Below the pieces are notes generated by a model, which saw only the letters and a program-made list of their open reading frames with translations, was not told the origin of the DNA and did no database searches. Position numbers and translations under genes: made by a program. From Acrasis kona (Eukaryota > Heterolobosea > Eutetramitea > Acrasida > Acrasidae): a stretch of DNA of 64,000 bases. The stretch's first letter is position 1; the number at the start of each line of letters is the position of its first letter. Shown here piece by piece: positions 21,837-30,752 of the stretch. The stretch lies in NCBI GenBank assembly GCA_026419775.2, contig JAOPGA020001068.1, positions 1 to 64,000 of the forward strand, in the 5' to 3' direction.

Positions 21837-23250
21837 ATGAGCAACGTGGAGGAACAATTGAATGCTGCTCGAAACAACGTAGAAAGTTTGAACAAGGATC
21901 TCGCATCTTTTAAGATTACTGGTGAACATCATAAGGAAAAATGTGACGAGGTTCTTTCAACATTACCATCCATCGACGATCCAAAGACCAAACTTAAAGC
22001 CAAGCATAAGGCTATTATATATTATGTTAAAGGAGCAGTATACGATTTATCTGCTAAATACGTCAAAGAGGCGGAAGAGAATTTATCAAAAGCAGTGAAG
22101 TTCGACCCAAGTGCTATTAATGCTTGGAACAGTCTAGGGCATACCTTATGGAAGAAGGCTGATCTTTTGGCCGCACAAGATTGCTACCTTAACGCAATAC
22201 AAATCAAACAAAACAAAGTATCGTATAGGGAGCTCTCTCGTATATTGAGATTAATTGACCCTAGAAGACAACTGCAAAAGAAACAAAGCACGGATGTCAG
22301 TGATAAGACTGAGCAGGAGCGACTTAGAGACCAGTTATTTTCCAACGCTGCTGAAAGTATTGAAATGGCGAAAAAGGCTGTTTCTATGGACGTCTCGGAC
22401 GGTGAATCATGGTGTAAGTTTTAAAATTTGACTTAATTGTTTAAAAAATAGATCTTCTAGGACACTCGTACATTAACGTTTTCATGTCAAAGACTTTGTC
22501 TGTTAGTGATATTGAAAGTGCCCTCAAAGCATTCCAACAAGCACAAAATGATGAAAGTATGACTAAGAATCCTGATTTATATTACAATAGGGCAATAGTA
22601 AGATCTCGCCACAACAATTCTTTTTAAAACGTTAGGTATATAAATATTTGGAACTTTATCAAAGTGCTCACGACGACTTAAAAATAGCGTTCGAACTCGA
22701 TCCCTCACTAAAGAAAGATGGCCAACCCAGCCCCTTAGAAGAAATTAAACAGTTGTTTGAAAAGATTCAGCTGCAGTTTACAAAGTACCAAAACATAACT
22801 GCAAAACAAAAAGCCAACTTGATGGAAAAGATACCTACTGATTTTTGGAACACTTTGAATTTAATGTTCAACAACAAAGCAAACTTTAAAAATGCAAACC
22901 TGAAGGACTTATCGATAGGAGTGAACAGTGGATTGGTCCTCAGCCTGAAAGTCATTTCTTGCGTGACTCCCGAATCAAACATCCCTTCCGTCTTTGTGTG
23001 TATTGACAAGAATGGTGATGAGTGTGTAGTGAGCGTATATAATGTCCAATACAAAGCAATTAGAGGAGGTGACATTTTATCCATTCCTAGCCCATCTTTC
23101 AACAACACAACACTTCAAGAATCAGGCGTTACGCGACAGTTCCAACACATTCGTATTCCTAATGCTCAGATTACGTTATTTGTGAATCAGCAGCCGTTAC
23201 AAAAAGACCAACTAGTTACACCAAGCATGAGTGTTCAAACATTTATGTAA
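21837..23250 (+). CDS. TTC5: TTC5 (STRAP)-like TPR and OB-fold protein
   Basis: Three exons (21837-22413, 22452-22597, 22636-23250) with introns of 38 nt each, 445 residues. TPR repeats are seen at AINAWNSLGHTLWKKADLLA, ESWYLLGHSYINVF (restored by splicing) and PDLYYNRAIVYKYLELYQSA. The C-terminal ~130 residues form the OB-like domain of TTC5 (SGLVLSLKVIS, YKAIRGGDILSIPSP). TTC5 is a p300 cofactor in animals and recognises nascent tubulin in autoregulation of tubulin mRNA. The whole-length match of architecture makes the orthology likely. Confidence 0.85.
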
Positions 23251-23379
23251 CAAACAACAATAAATAACAATTGATAAACAGACGCAAATTTAATCGCTTG
23301 GTAAAGAAGAAATTAAATGACATTTCAAGATAACTGTAAAAATACCTATTGTATATCCTACATTTTAACATAAAATGTT

Positions 23380-23477
23380 GTTTCTTTGGCCGAGTGGTTT
23401 CAACTCTCTTCCATATAAGGCGGCAGATTGCTAATCTGTTGTGGTAACACGCGTGAGTTCGAATCTCACAGGAAACG
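23380..23477 (+). tRNA. tRNA-Ser(GCU), copy 1, with 17-nt D-loop insertion
   Basis: Acceptor GTTTCTT (23380-23386) pairs with AGGAAAC (23470-23476), discriminator G 23477. Anticodon arm GCAGA-TTGCTAA-TCTGT gives anticodon GCU; a class II variable arm and T arm GTGAG-TTCGAAT-CTCAC follow. Total 98 nt. The D arm is GCC...GGC, but the loop contains an extra TCAACTCTCTTCCATAT at 23400-23416 between GAGTGGTT and AA. Removing it gives a canonical 81-nt tRNA-Ser. Boundaries are uncertain by one or two bases. No intron at the canonical 37/38 site. A run of T follows the gene (pol III stop). Confidence 0.93.
23400..23416 (+). other. Putative non-canonical tRNA intron (D loop), tRNA-Ser copy 1
   Basis: Seventeen extra bases interrupt the D loop. 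The sequence differs from the equivalent insert in the second copy (10 of 17 identical, mostly TCAA at the 5' side and CA.AT at the 3' side), while the flanking tRNA is identical. This is the pattern expected of an intron rather than an allelic variant of the mature tRNA. Inference only; no RNA evidence. Confidence 0.6.
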
Positions 23478-23861
23478 TCTTTTTCATTTCGTTAGTTGTC
23501 ATTGATGAAAGAGACGTAAACAGAACAAAAGCAGAGGACAAGTTAAAAAATTTAGCGCTACACTTTAAGGACAACTTATATGCTGAGGCACGGAAAAGAT
23601 TTTACAAAGCATTCCATTAGCTTCTATGTTTTCGTTCGTTAACGGACAGTAAGGCAAGATCAAAATACTGATCGCATGATTGTTTGGCAAATGACCTACA
23701 TCATGGAATGCTTCGGAAAGTCCTCGGGATTGTTCGAACTTTACATGAAGGCAAGACCAAAAATGCTGATCACCTGTCGACGGTCGTTAAAGAAGTAGGT
23801 GAAAAACACAATTGATGACAATTCTTCATACGAAAGTTTTTAGAAAATATTTAGGAAAAGA
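23478..23861. other. Spacer between inverted tRNA-Ser genes
   Basis: This 384-base spacer holds no supported gene. It contains an 11-nt inverted repeat (AAGCATTCCAT near 23608 and its complement near 23703) and two imperfect direct copies of AAGGCAAGA.CAAAA (near 23653 and 23748). The tRNA genes face each other across it, so transcripts converge. Confidence 0.5.
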
Positions 23862-23959
23862 CGTTTCCTGTGAGATTCGAACTCACGCGTGTTACCACAA
23901 CAGATTAGCAATCTGCCGCCTTATGTGATGTAAAATTGAAACCACTCGGCCAAAGAAAC
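23862..23959 (-). tRNA. tRNA-Ser(GCU), copy 2, with 17-nt D-loop insertion
   Basis: Read on the minus strand, the acceptor starts at 23959 and the discriminator G is at 23862. Outside the D loop it is identical base for base with copy 1: same acceptor, anticodon arm (GCU), variable arm and T arm. The D-loop insert (23923-23939, read TCAATTTTACATCACAT) has the same length and position as in copy 1 but different sequence. Total 98 nt; 81 nt without the insert. Inverted with respect to copy 1. Confidence 0.93.
23923..23939 (-). other. Putative non-canonical tRNA intron (D loop), tRNA-Ser copy 2
   Basis: The insert lies between GGTT and AAGGC of the D arm, exactly as in copy 1. Length is conserved at 17 nt while seven positions differ, although the tRNA bodies show no difference. 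A 17-nt enlargement of the D loop would disturb the elbow of a mature tRNA, so removal is expected. Confidence 0.6.
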
Positions 23960-24188
23960 TTCACTATAAAAGTAGTTATTTCACTCAAGGTTACAACTAG
24001 CTTTTTGTTTCGTTATGTAAGTTAATTTGATACTATATAGAAGGCTACCCAACGTGACATAGACTTCCAACACCTATCTTAACCCATATTGAATAGCTAT
24101 GCTCTTTGTTAGGGCAATAAATGAATATATGTCTGATTGGTTCAAAAATGTAATGACATTTGACAATTTCACTTCTAACATCAGCAAA

Positions 24189-27029
24189 ATGAAATATTCT
24201 TCGTTGGTTCTGTTCCTTCTGTTAACAAGTACACAGTTGGTGTATGTATCAACTTCACGATGCCCTATATTCAATCCTACATTTATTAGTGCAATGAACT
24301 TGCAACAACCTTCGGACGATATCACTGTCTCAACATGTGAAACACTTACACTCCCTTATAATTACTCCGACCCCACATCGCCACCAATCCCTATCAAGTT
24401 GAAATCGTATACATCACCTAGTCAAATTGGAAGCATTATTCTTGTTGGGGACAGCATCATTGTACGTTGTTCTTTTTTCTAGACTAATATCATTTAGGGA
24501 AATAGTGGAGAAGGGATAGAACAGGTTGGTTACAAGTTGTTTTTAATGCTCTCTAGAACGTACGGAGTCTATATGCCATCCATTAGAGGTACATCATACG
24601 CGGGCGAACAAACAGACATTGATTGTTACTCTTCAGCCTCATCCAACGTCTATCAACTAGGAACCAATAACTGCCAAAAACCAAATTCAACTTATGGACC
24701 AAACTATGACGGCTTTACTGTTGATAACATGGCTAGGGACATCATCAATATAACCTTTACAATAAAAAACAAGCGCCCAGGGACTATCATCTACTATGGG
24801 CGCAGTTTTGGTAGCTATATTATAAATAGAGTGTTGTCTATAATGGACAACGCCACACTACATGTTGATTCAGTTATTTTCGACTCTGCCTGGAATCCAA
24901 ACACAAAACCGTTGGATTGGGACTTTTTTTACCATAATTATCTACAATTCATGCTAGATCATTTTGATAAGTATACACCATCCGAGTACACACGGAAGGC
25001 TCCATCTTTGGATCTATTTAATAATGTGACAAAAAAAATTCATTCCACATTACCATTGTGCTCTCGTCTAGATAATCGCCACCTTACAGTATATAGGTGG
25101 TATGACTTTATGATTTTTTCGCTTTTTGATGAATCCTTACGACCAAGATTCTTTAGTATTTTAAACCAGTTTGATCGATGTAACATTGATGATTACATCT
25201 CTGGATTTTCATATTTTAATGAAAACATAAACGGTGGTAAATATCATTTCCAAAAATATTTGAATAGTTATTTATGGAATATTGATACAACTTTTATTAC
25301 CACTCACATCATACTTTCAGAATTTGTTGAATCAGCAGAGTCAATTTATTGGTATGGGGGACTCACTTACACTCTTAATTTGAGTGAGGATGTTGAAAAC
25401 TTATTTAAAATGGGATGGAAAGTGTATCCCAGAAGTAATTATAGACATTTGGTGGGAAACTACACTGGTCCAATTTTGGTGTTGAATGGAAATTGGGACC
25501 CTCAATCTCCTATTGCAGATGCCAGGGACTTTGCATCCTCATTTCCAAATAGTAAATATTTCACCGTTCGTTTCGCAACTGGTCCTTCTCTTACTAGCGA
25601 ACCATCTACTTGTGTTGTTAATATAATCAAGCAGTTTTTCAATTGCACTTACTGTACTATCAACTCTACATGTCTATCAAACATGTCACCATTGTTTATT
25701 GGTAATTCCAAAACAAGTTCATTTTTTGGAGAATATGTATGGAATTCTTTCAAAATTGTTCCCCCTGTGGGAAAAATAGTAGTTATTGTTTTTAGGTTTT
25801 TGATTTTTGTACTTTCGTTTATTGTTATAAACTTGTTAACTTGTTTCTTGAAGAAGCGTCGTGTGTCATCCAGAGGTATTGCACCTTTCTTTGGCCTTTT
25901 ATTTGTGATGATGGACTGTATAGACTATATCATCGGTACTTTGGACCTAGTCATGCTTTTAGATTTAAAACACATTTTGATAATGTTCATTATCAAACAA
26001 AGCTTTTTGATCACTAGTTGCTTTTCAATGATTTTACAAGTTACAAAATTCTACATGCTTCGCAACATGTATAATAAAATGGCTCAAAGTATTCCCAATT
26101 CAAAATTAATGTCATTTCTCATGAGCAAATCTCTACCTATTCTAACGCTCATTATTGTATTCACTACTTGGTTGATACTTGGTGTTATATTATATGTATT
26201 GGGTTATTTTAAAATATTTTATGATTATAACGACATGAGTCAATATTTTTACTGCACTATAGCAGTGGCCGTATTTTCAGCAGTTGTTGCTATTGTTTTG
26301 ACGGCAATTGACTTTACTGTTTGTTTATATCAATCAAACTTTAATTGGAAGTTTTTGATATTTGAAGGAGATCCACTACATTTTCGTTTAGATTCCATGT
26401 TACTACCTCCCTTGATAATATGCAGTGTTACTTCTACAATTTTAAAGCAATACAATATAACAGCTGCTGGTGATGTTTTTTATTTAATCTTTTTACTGTT
26501 AATGGTTATATACTTTGGTGGAGGTGTTGTCTTTTCTTGTATATTGGACATGTACTCCAGTAGATATGCCAAGAGAGTTGTTATTATTAACAACGAAGAC
26601 TCTGACGACGACAACGAAGTGGCAGTCATAAAGAATCTGCTCAACAACGAGGCGTTGAGGAAATACATTGAGAAATATTGTCAAATGGAGTTCAGTCTCG
26701 AAAACATATTAGGGTACGTAGATGCGAAGAAAATGCTTGATGAACCACCAATACAAAAAGAATCGCTACAACATTTCTACGATGAGTACATGAAGTCCAG
26801 TTCTAAAACAGAGATTAATCTACCAGCGAAAACAGTACAAGAGTGCAAGCGTGTTCTGAATGAAGACGATCCCTCCGAAGATGATATCTTGAAGGCTACA
26901 AATCTGATTATGAATGGAATTTTTCAAAATATAAAAGACACATTTTCACGATTTTGTAAAACGAAAGAATATAAAGAAGCTGCCAGGGCGATGAATGATA
27001 TGAGGGTTCTGGAAAAAGAATTAAATTAA
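24189..27029 (+). CDS. Secreted hydrolase-like ectodomain - 7TM - RGS protein
   Basis: Exons 24189-24461 and 24498-27029, 36-nt intron, 934 residues. A signal peptide (MKYSSLVLFLLL...) leads into an alpha/beta hydrolase of the TAP-like/S33 type: RGTSYAGEQTD, nucleophile elbow YGRSFGS (Ser about 194), acid region VLNGNWDPQSPIADA. The C-terminal block where the catalytic His should precede S..STC reads FATGPSLTSEPSTC, with no His. Many N-glycosylation sequons support an extracellular position. Seven hydrophobic helices follow (about 520-790), then a cytosolic tail resembling an RGS domain (FSLENILGYVD, PAKTVQECKRVL, TFSRFCKTKEYKE). RGS domains stimulate G-alpha GTPase activity. The start at 24189 fits the signal peptide; an upstream ATG at 24099 is possible. 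Confidence 0.75.
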
Positions 27030-27479
27030 ATAAATGTTTTGAAATTTGGAACGGTTTGTTTCTGGGTGTTGAACGTCTGTTTGAACATTTTCAACGACAT
27101 GTTAACGAGTGTTGGTGCCTGAATACACATTATATTTTTCTGTAGTACAGAGCGTGTAGAGTCAAGTACAAAATTGATGCCTTTGCTGTTGACTTCCTTT
27201 TCTCGAAAATCTTCGGTACCGAAAGTTTATGTTTCGTTCTTAATAAAGCATTCTTCGTTTATTACCTCTTCAATTGTTCTTGGTGCGAAACAAGGTGGTT
27301 GCGGATGAACGTTGTGATCGTGTCAACATTTTCTACAACAATTCATCATGATACATGGCTCTTCAATTTCTGCTGAAATGAGTTGACCTAGTCGGAATGT
27401 GATCGGATTGTAACAAGTCCGCATTTCATTTCAGCGCAGCATTTTAAAAAATCTCTGACCAAAGAGATAATATAAAGAA
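27030..27479. other. Intergenic, nothing recognised
   Basis: About 450 bases lie between the RGS protein gene and the SDR gene. No supported frame, tRNA or repeat was found. The AATAAA just after the upstream stop codon (27029) is the probable poly(A) signal. Confidence 0.45.
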
Positions 27480-28394
27480 ATGAGTGACAAATTCAGCACT
27501 GCAAACAACAAACATGTGTTGAATGGAAGATCTGCACTGGTAATTGGTGGTACACAAGGAATTGGTATGGGCGTAGCTCAGGTTCTAGCAGAAAGAGGGG
27601 CATCAGTGGTTGTCGCGGGTAGAAATCTGCATCAAGATGGTAACAGAACGAATTACTCCAAGGAGAAACAATTACAGTTCTCAAAAGTAGATTTGGCTAG
27701 TAATGTCGATATTAAAAGATTCGCAGGCACCTTTTCAGACGAACAATTTGATTATATAGTTTGGTCTGCTGGTATATTTCCCTCAGGTGCACGTCGTGAA
27801 ACCAATGAAGGGGTCGAACTTACATTCCAAATAGATTACTTAAGCAAATTTGTTGGACTTCAATTATTAACCCCGAAACTCAAGGAAGGCGGAAGAATTG
27901 TCACAATTTTAAGCCCATATGTTGAATCTTTGTGGGGCAGGTTTATCTCCCAATTTGACGTTGACGATCTCGAATTTAAAAAACCAAAACGATTTGAGGA
28001 AACTCAAGCACATAAAATGAACATAACCCTCTCCATTCTAACTGACCTTCTGATTAAGAGACTTTCGGAGCAACATCCGACAAAATTCTTCTCCCATGTA
28101 CACCCCGGTCAAGTAGGTAGCAACTTGCTCAAAAACTCTGAGGTGCCATTTCAAACGATCAAGGAACTTTTTGCTGGTAATCAACATGCTTCAATTAAGA
28201 GAACACCTGTAGAGTATGGAGAAGTTGCTGTGTTTTTGCTAACAGATGAAGATATTGGAAAGAAGAGCGGTACTTTCTATGACAGTGAAGTAAAGGAAAT
28301 CGATCAAAGTGAATTTGAAAAAAAGATTAGCAAACAGGATGTAGATAAAATTTGGGAGTATAGTAAAAGGGTCTCTAATACGTATGTTATTTAA
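27480..28394 (+). CDS. Short-chain dehydrogenase/reductase-like protein, altered active site
   Basis: Single exon, 304 residues. Rossmann motif ALVIGGTQGIGMGVAQVLAE (TGxxxGIG-type, residues 18-37), VVAGRN, the NAG region as VWSAGIFPSG, and a VHPGQVGSNL motif after the active site, as in retinol-dehydrogenase-like SDRs. At the usual YxxxK the sequence reads TQAHKMN, so the Lys is kept but the Tyr is Thr. This suggests a changed or lost oxidoreductase reaction. Soluble. The substrate is not inferable. Confidence 0.8.
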   Translation: MSDKFSTANNKHVLNGRSALVIGGTQGIGMGVAQVLAERGASVVVAGRNLHQDGNRTNYSKEKQLQFSKVDLASNVDIKRFAGTFSDEQFDYIVWSAGIFPSGARRETNEGVELTFQIDYLSKFVGLQLLTPKLKEGGRIVTILSPYVESLWGRFISQFDVDDLEFKKPKRFEETQAHKMNITLSILTDLLIKRLSEQHPTKFFSHVHPGQVGSNLLKNSEVPFQTIKELFAGNQHASIKRTPVEYGEVAVFLLTDEDIGKKSGTFYDSEVKEIDQSEFEKKISKQDVDKIWEYSKRVSNTYVI

Positions 28395-28842
28395 TAAAAT
28401 GCAGTTTGCAATTTCTATGAATGAATTGAGTTGCACGTTGTAAAAGGGACTGGCTTGTGAAATAGAGAATTTAAATAATACAAATAACGGAAGACGACAT
28501 CATTTGTACTCACTTGCACTTACTCTAGTACGAACCGGTTTTGAAACTAAAACTTTGTCATCCAGTTTGATAACTATAAAGTCTAAAGAAACTTGATGAT
28601 GTCTTTTACAACTTGCTGATGTGCTTGATGCCAAATTTTCACACTCCTTATTATTCCCAATAACAGTCCGAGGTACAAGAATAACCTTTTATATTAATTC
28701 GAAAAAACTCCCTTCTGAACAAGAACTCATCTTATCTACAAAAGTCCAAAGGTGACCAGAAGAGGAAATATCTTTGAAAAGTGTCAGCACCTCCCTATAA
28801 AACAAACTCCCAATCGTCCTCACAATCAATTATCTACAAAAC
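28395..28842. other. Intergenic, nothing recognised
   Basis: About 450 bases between the SDR and PI-PLC-X genes. No coding frame with family support, no RNA gene. The segment just before 28843 (CTCCCTATAAAACAAACTCC near 28791-28810) contains a TATA-like box about 45 bases before the start codon. Confidence 0.45.
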
Positions 28843-30237
28843 ATGAACAAAGCACTACTCTTGTTGGTACTTGTCACATTAGTGATTGCTGATACTAGTC
28901 CAGTTCAAGAATTCAGAGGCAACTTCACCGTCTACATACCAAGAAATTCAAGTTGGAGCCAGAACACTGAAGTACATGGTAGAAACCCTAGTTTGGCTCA
29001 GCGTGCACTAATGGGCACTCACACCACTGAGCTGGCTATCGTTAACTTCTCTCCATATATCATCAATCGAATTGATGTAGTCCAAGAGAATAACAACCAA
29101 TGGGTAGGATCACAGACTCCATTCGCAGGTTTCCATGGAAAGTACATTAGTCCTGGAAATACATTGACGGCGACACTGGCCATCAACTCTGACTACAATC
29201 AAGCAGCTTTTTGGTTAACCATCACCTATTCCAATGGAGATGTTATTTATTTCCGTAACGATCAGTACGATGCCAGACAAACTTTATTACGTACAACATA
29301 TGGCCCTCCACAAGGTTCTCAAAGTTTTGCATTGACACAGATCACCAAAGACTCAAAGAACACCTTTTACATTCGTTACAACTTTCCAAGAGCATGGACA
29401 TCAATCTTGGAGGGAGAAACTCTACTTTCCAGACTTAGTATTCCTGGTACTCATGATTCTTTGACATCACCCCTAAGTGGTCCTGCTAGATGTCAAGATC
29501 TAACAATGCAGCAACAACTACAGTTGGGAGTACGATTTTTTGACGTAAGAGCAAGGCACTATGAAAATACCTTCCGCATCCACCACGGAGGCGATTACGT
29601 TGGATTCACCTTCGCAGAAGTTTTGAACATGATCCAAACATTCTACAACACTCCAGGCAACAGTCAAGAAACAATTATCATGTCTCTAAAGAGAGAACAC
29701 GATGACTACAACGTTTCTCGTGAATTCTATCAGACATTAGATGAATATTTGAATAATTTTAGTTTGACAAATCGCTTCTATATTGGTGATGATATCCCAA
29801 AACTCAAGGACGTAAGAGGAAAGGTTGTGATTATGAGGAGATTTAAACAGGCTCCAAATTCAAACCATGGACTAAACTGCCATGTGTTTGAAGATAATGT
29901 CAACTACTCTTTTGATATAAATAAGTGCAGGGTGCAAGATTACTACCACACTGATCCTAACACCAAGAAGAATGCAATTGATGCATTGATGGCTAAGGCT
30001 GTAACGCAGCCCAACGATAACCTCCTGTGGATTAATTTTTTTAGTGGTATCAATGTAGGAATGGGATTGTATGCCGAATGGTTTTCTCAACGTATTAACC
30101 CGTGGGCTCTTGAAAGACTTCCAGAGTTGAGTTTGGTCAATAAGCAGATTTGGAAAGGTGTCTTGGCTTTTGACTACATAAATCATGATCTAGTTCAGCT
30201 TGCTTTGATTTTTAACCAACGTCTAATTTGGACTTAA
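28843..30237 (+). CDS. Secreted PI-PLC X-domain protein
   Basis: Single exon, 464 residues. Signal peptide MNKALLLLVLVTLVIA. Residues about 20-180 form an N-terminal beta-rich region with no recognised family; from about 190 the phosphatidylinositol-specific phospholipase C X fold is clear: RLSIPGTHDSLT (catalytic His204), LQLGVRFFDVRAR, and FRIHHGGDYVG (second His at 247 or 248), ETIIMSLKRE. No Y or C2 domain, so it is of the bacterial/secreted type that needs no calcium. Likely cleaves PI or GPI anchors outside the cell or in vacuoles. Confidence 0.88.
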   Translation: MNKALLLLVLVTLVIADTSPVQEFRGNFTVYIPRNSSWSQNTEVHGRNPSLAQRALMGTHTTELAIVNFSPYIINRIDVVQENNNQWVGSQTPFAGFHGKYISPGNTLTATLAINSDYNQAAFWLTITYSNGDVIYFRNDQYDARQTLLRTTYGPPQGSQSFALTQITKDSKNTFYIRYNFPRAWTSILEGETLLSRLSIPGTHDSLTSPLSGPARCQDLTMQQQLQLGVRFFDVRARHYENTFRIHHGGDYVGFTFAEVLNMIQTFYNTPGNSQETIIMSLKREHDDYNVSREFYQTLDEYLNNFSLTNRFYIGDDIPKLKDVRGKVVIMRRFKQAPNSNHGLNCHVFEDNVNYSFDINKCRVQDYYHTDPNTKKNAIDALMAKAVTQPNDNLLWINFFSGINVGMGLYAEWFSQRINPWALERLPELSLVNKQIWKGVLAFDYINHDLVQLALIFNQRLIWT

Positions 30238-30300
30238 TAAATTAATTAATATTTTGAATACTTTAGTATTATTTTTGTAACAAACATTACATTTCAAACG

Positions 30301-30715
30301 TAAAATGCAAAGCGAAGTGTTACACGTAGGTAGAAGCTATCGAGGCTATCAGATGACGAGCTATAAGGAAATCAGCCGGAGTCGGTCCTAGAAGCTCCCA
30401 AGAAAATAAGATCTGTTATAGATGTTTATATCTCACCAAGCAGTAACAATGAGAACAACAAAGAGGTCGCATCTCACATGTCTAGTATTGGATTCAGCAA
30501 TCGTGATTGTAAAACTTTTGATTGATATGGGACGCTTTAAAGTGTTTCATAGGAATCTCATAGAACTTGATGGACGATCGGCCACTGACCTGATATTCGA
30601 GACGCCACATATGATTTACCCAAAGACAGAATGTTGTACGAATTTGATAAGTTATTTGGCAACACACAAGAAGCGGTTCAAGCATGTAGAGATGCCTCCT
30701 CGTGTATTGCATTAA
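30301..30715 (+). pseudogene. Degraded coding fragment, family unknown
   Basis: Coding-like stretches occur in all three plus frames without a consistent intron solution: first MQSEVLHVGRSYRGY..., then a frame with KKIRSVIDVYISPSSNN, then one with LFGNTQEAVQACRDASS near the end. Stops and shifts separate them. This reads as a decayed gene or a gene fragment next to the SET/HMUDK-like gene. I do not recognise the family. Could also be chance. Confidence 0.3.
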
Positions 30716-30752
30716 AAAAAATTAAATAATATTTATTGAATAGTTTATTCCA

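Noticed and set aside
23500-23860. Possible C/D-box snoRNA between the tRNA-Ser genes (TTGATGA and CTGA present)
   Set aside because: Boxes are unpaired with a terminal stem and spacing is not that of a snoRNA; such short motifs are expected by chance.
23400-23939. D-loop inserts as ordinary long D loops of class II tRNA
   Set aside because: Class II tRNAs are long in the variable arm, not the D loop; 17 extra bases with free divergence do not fit.
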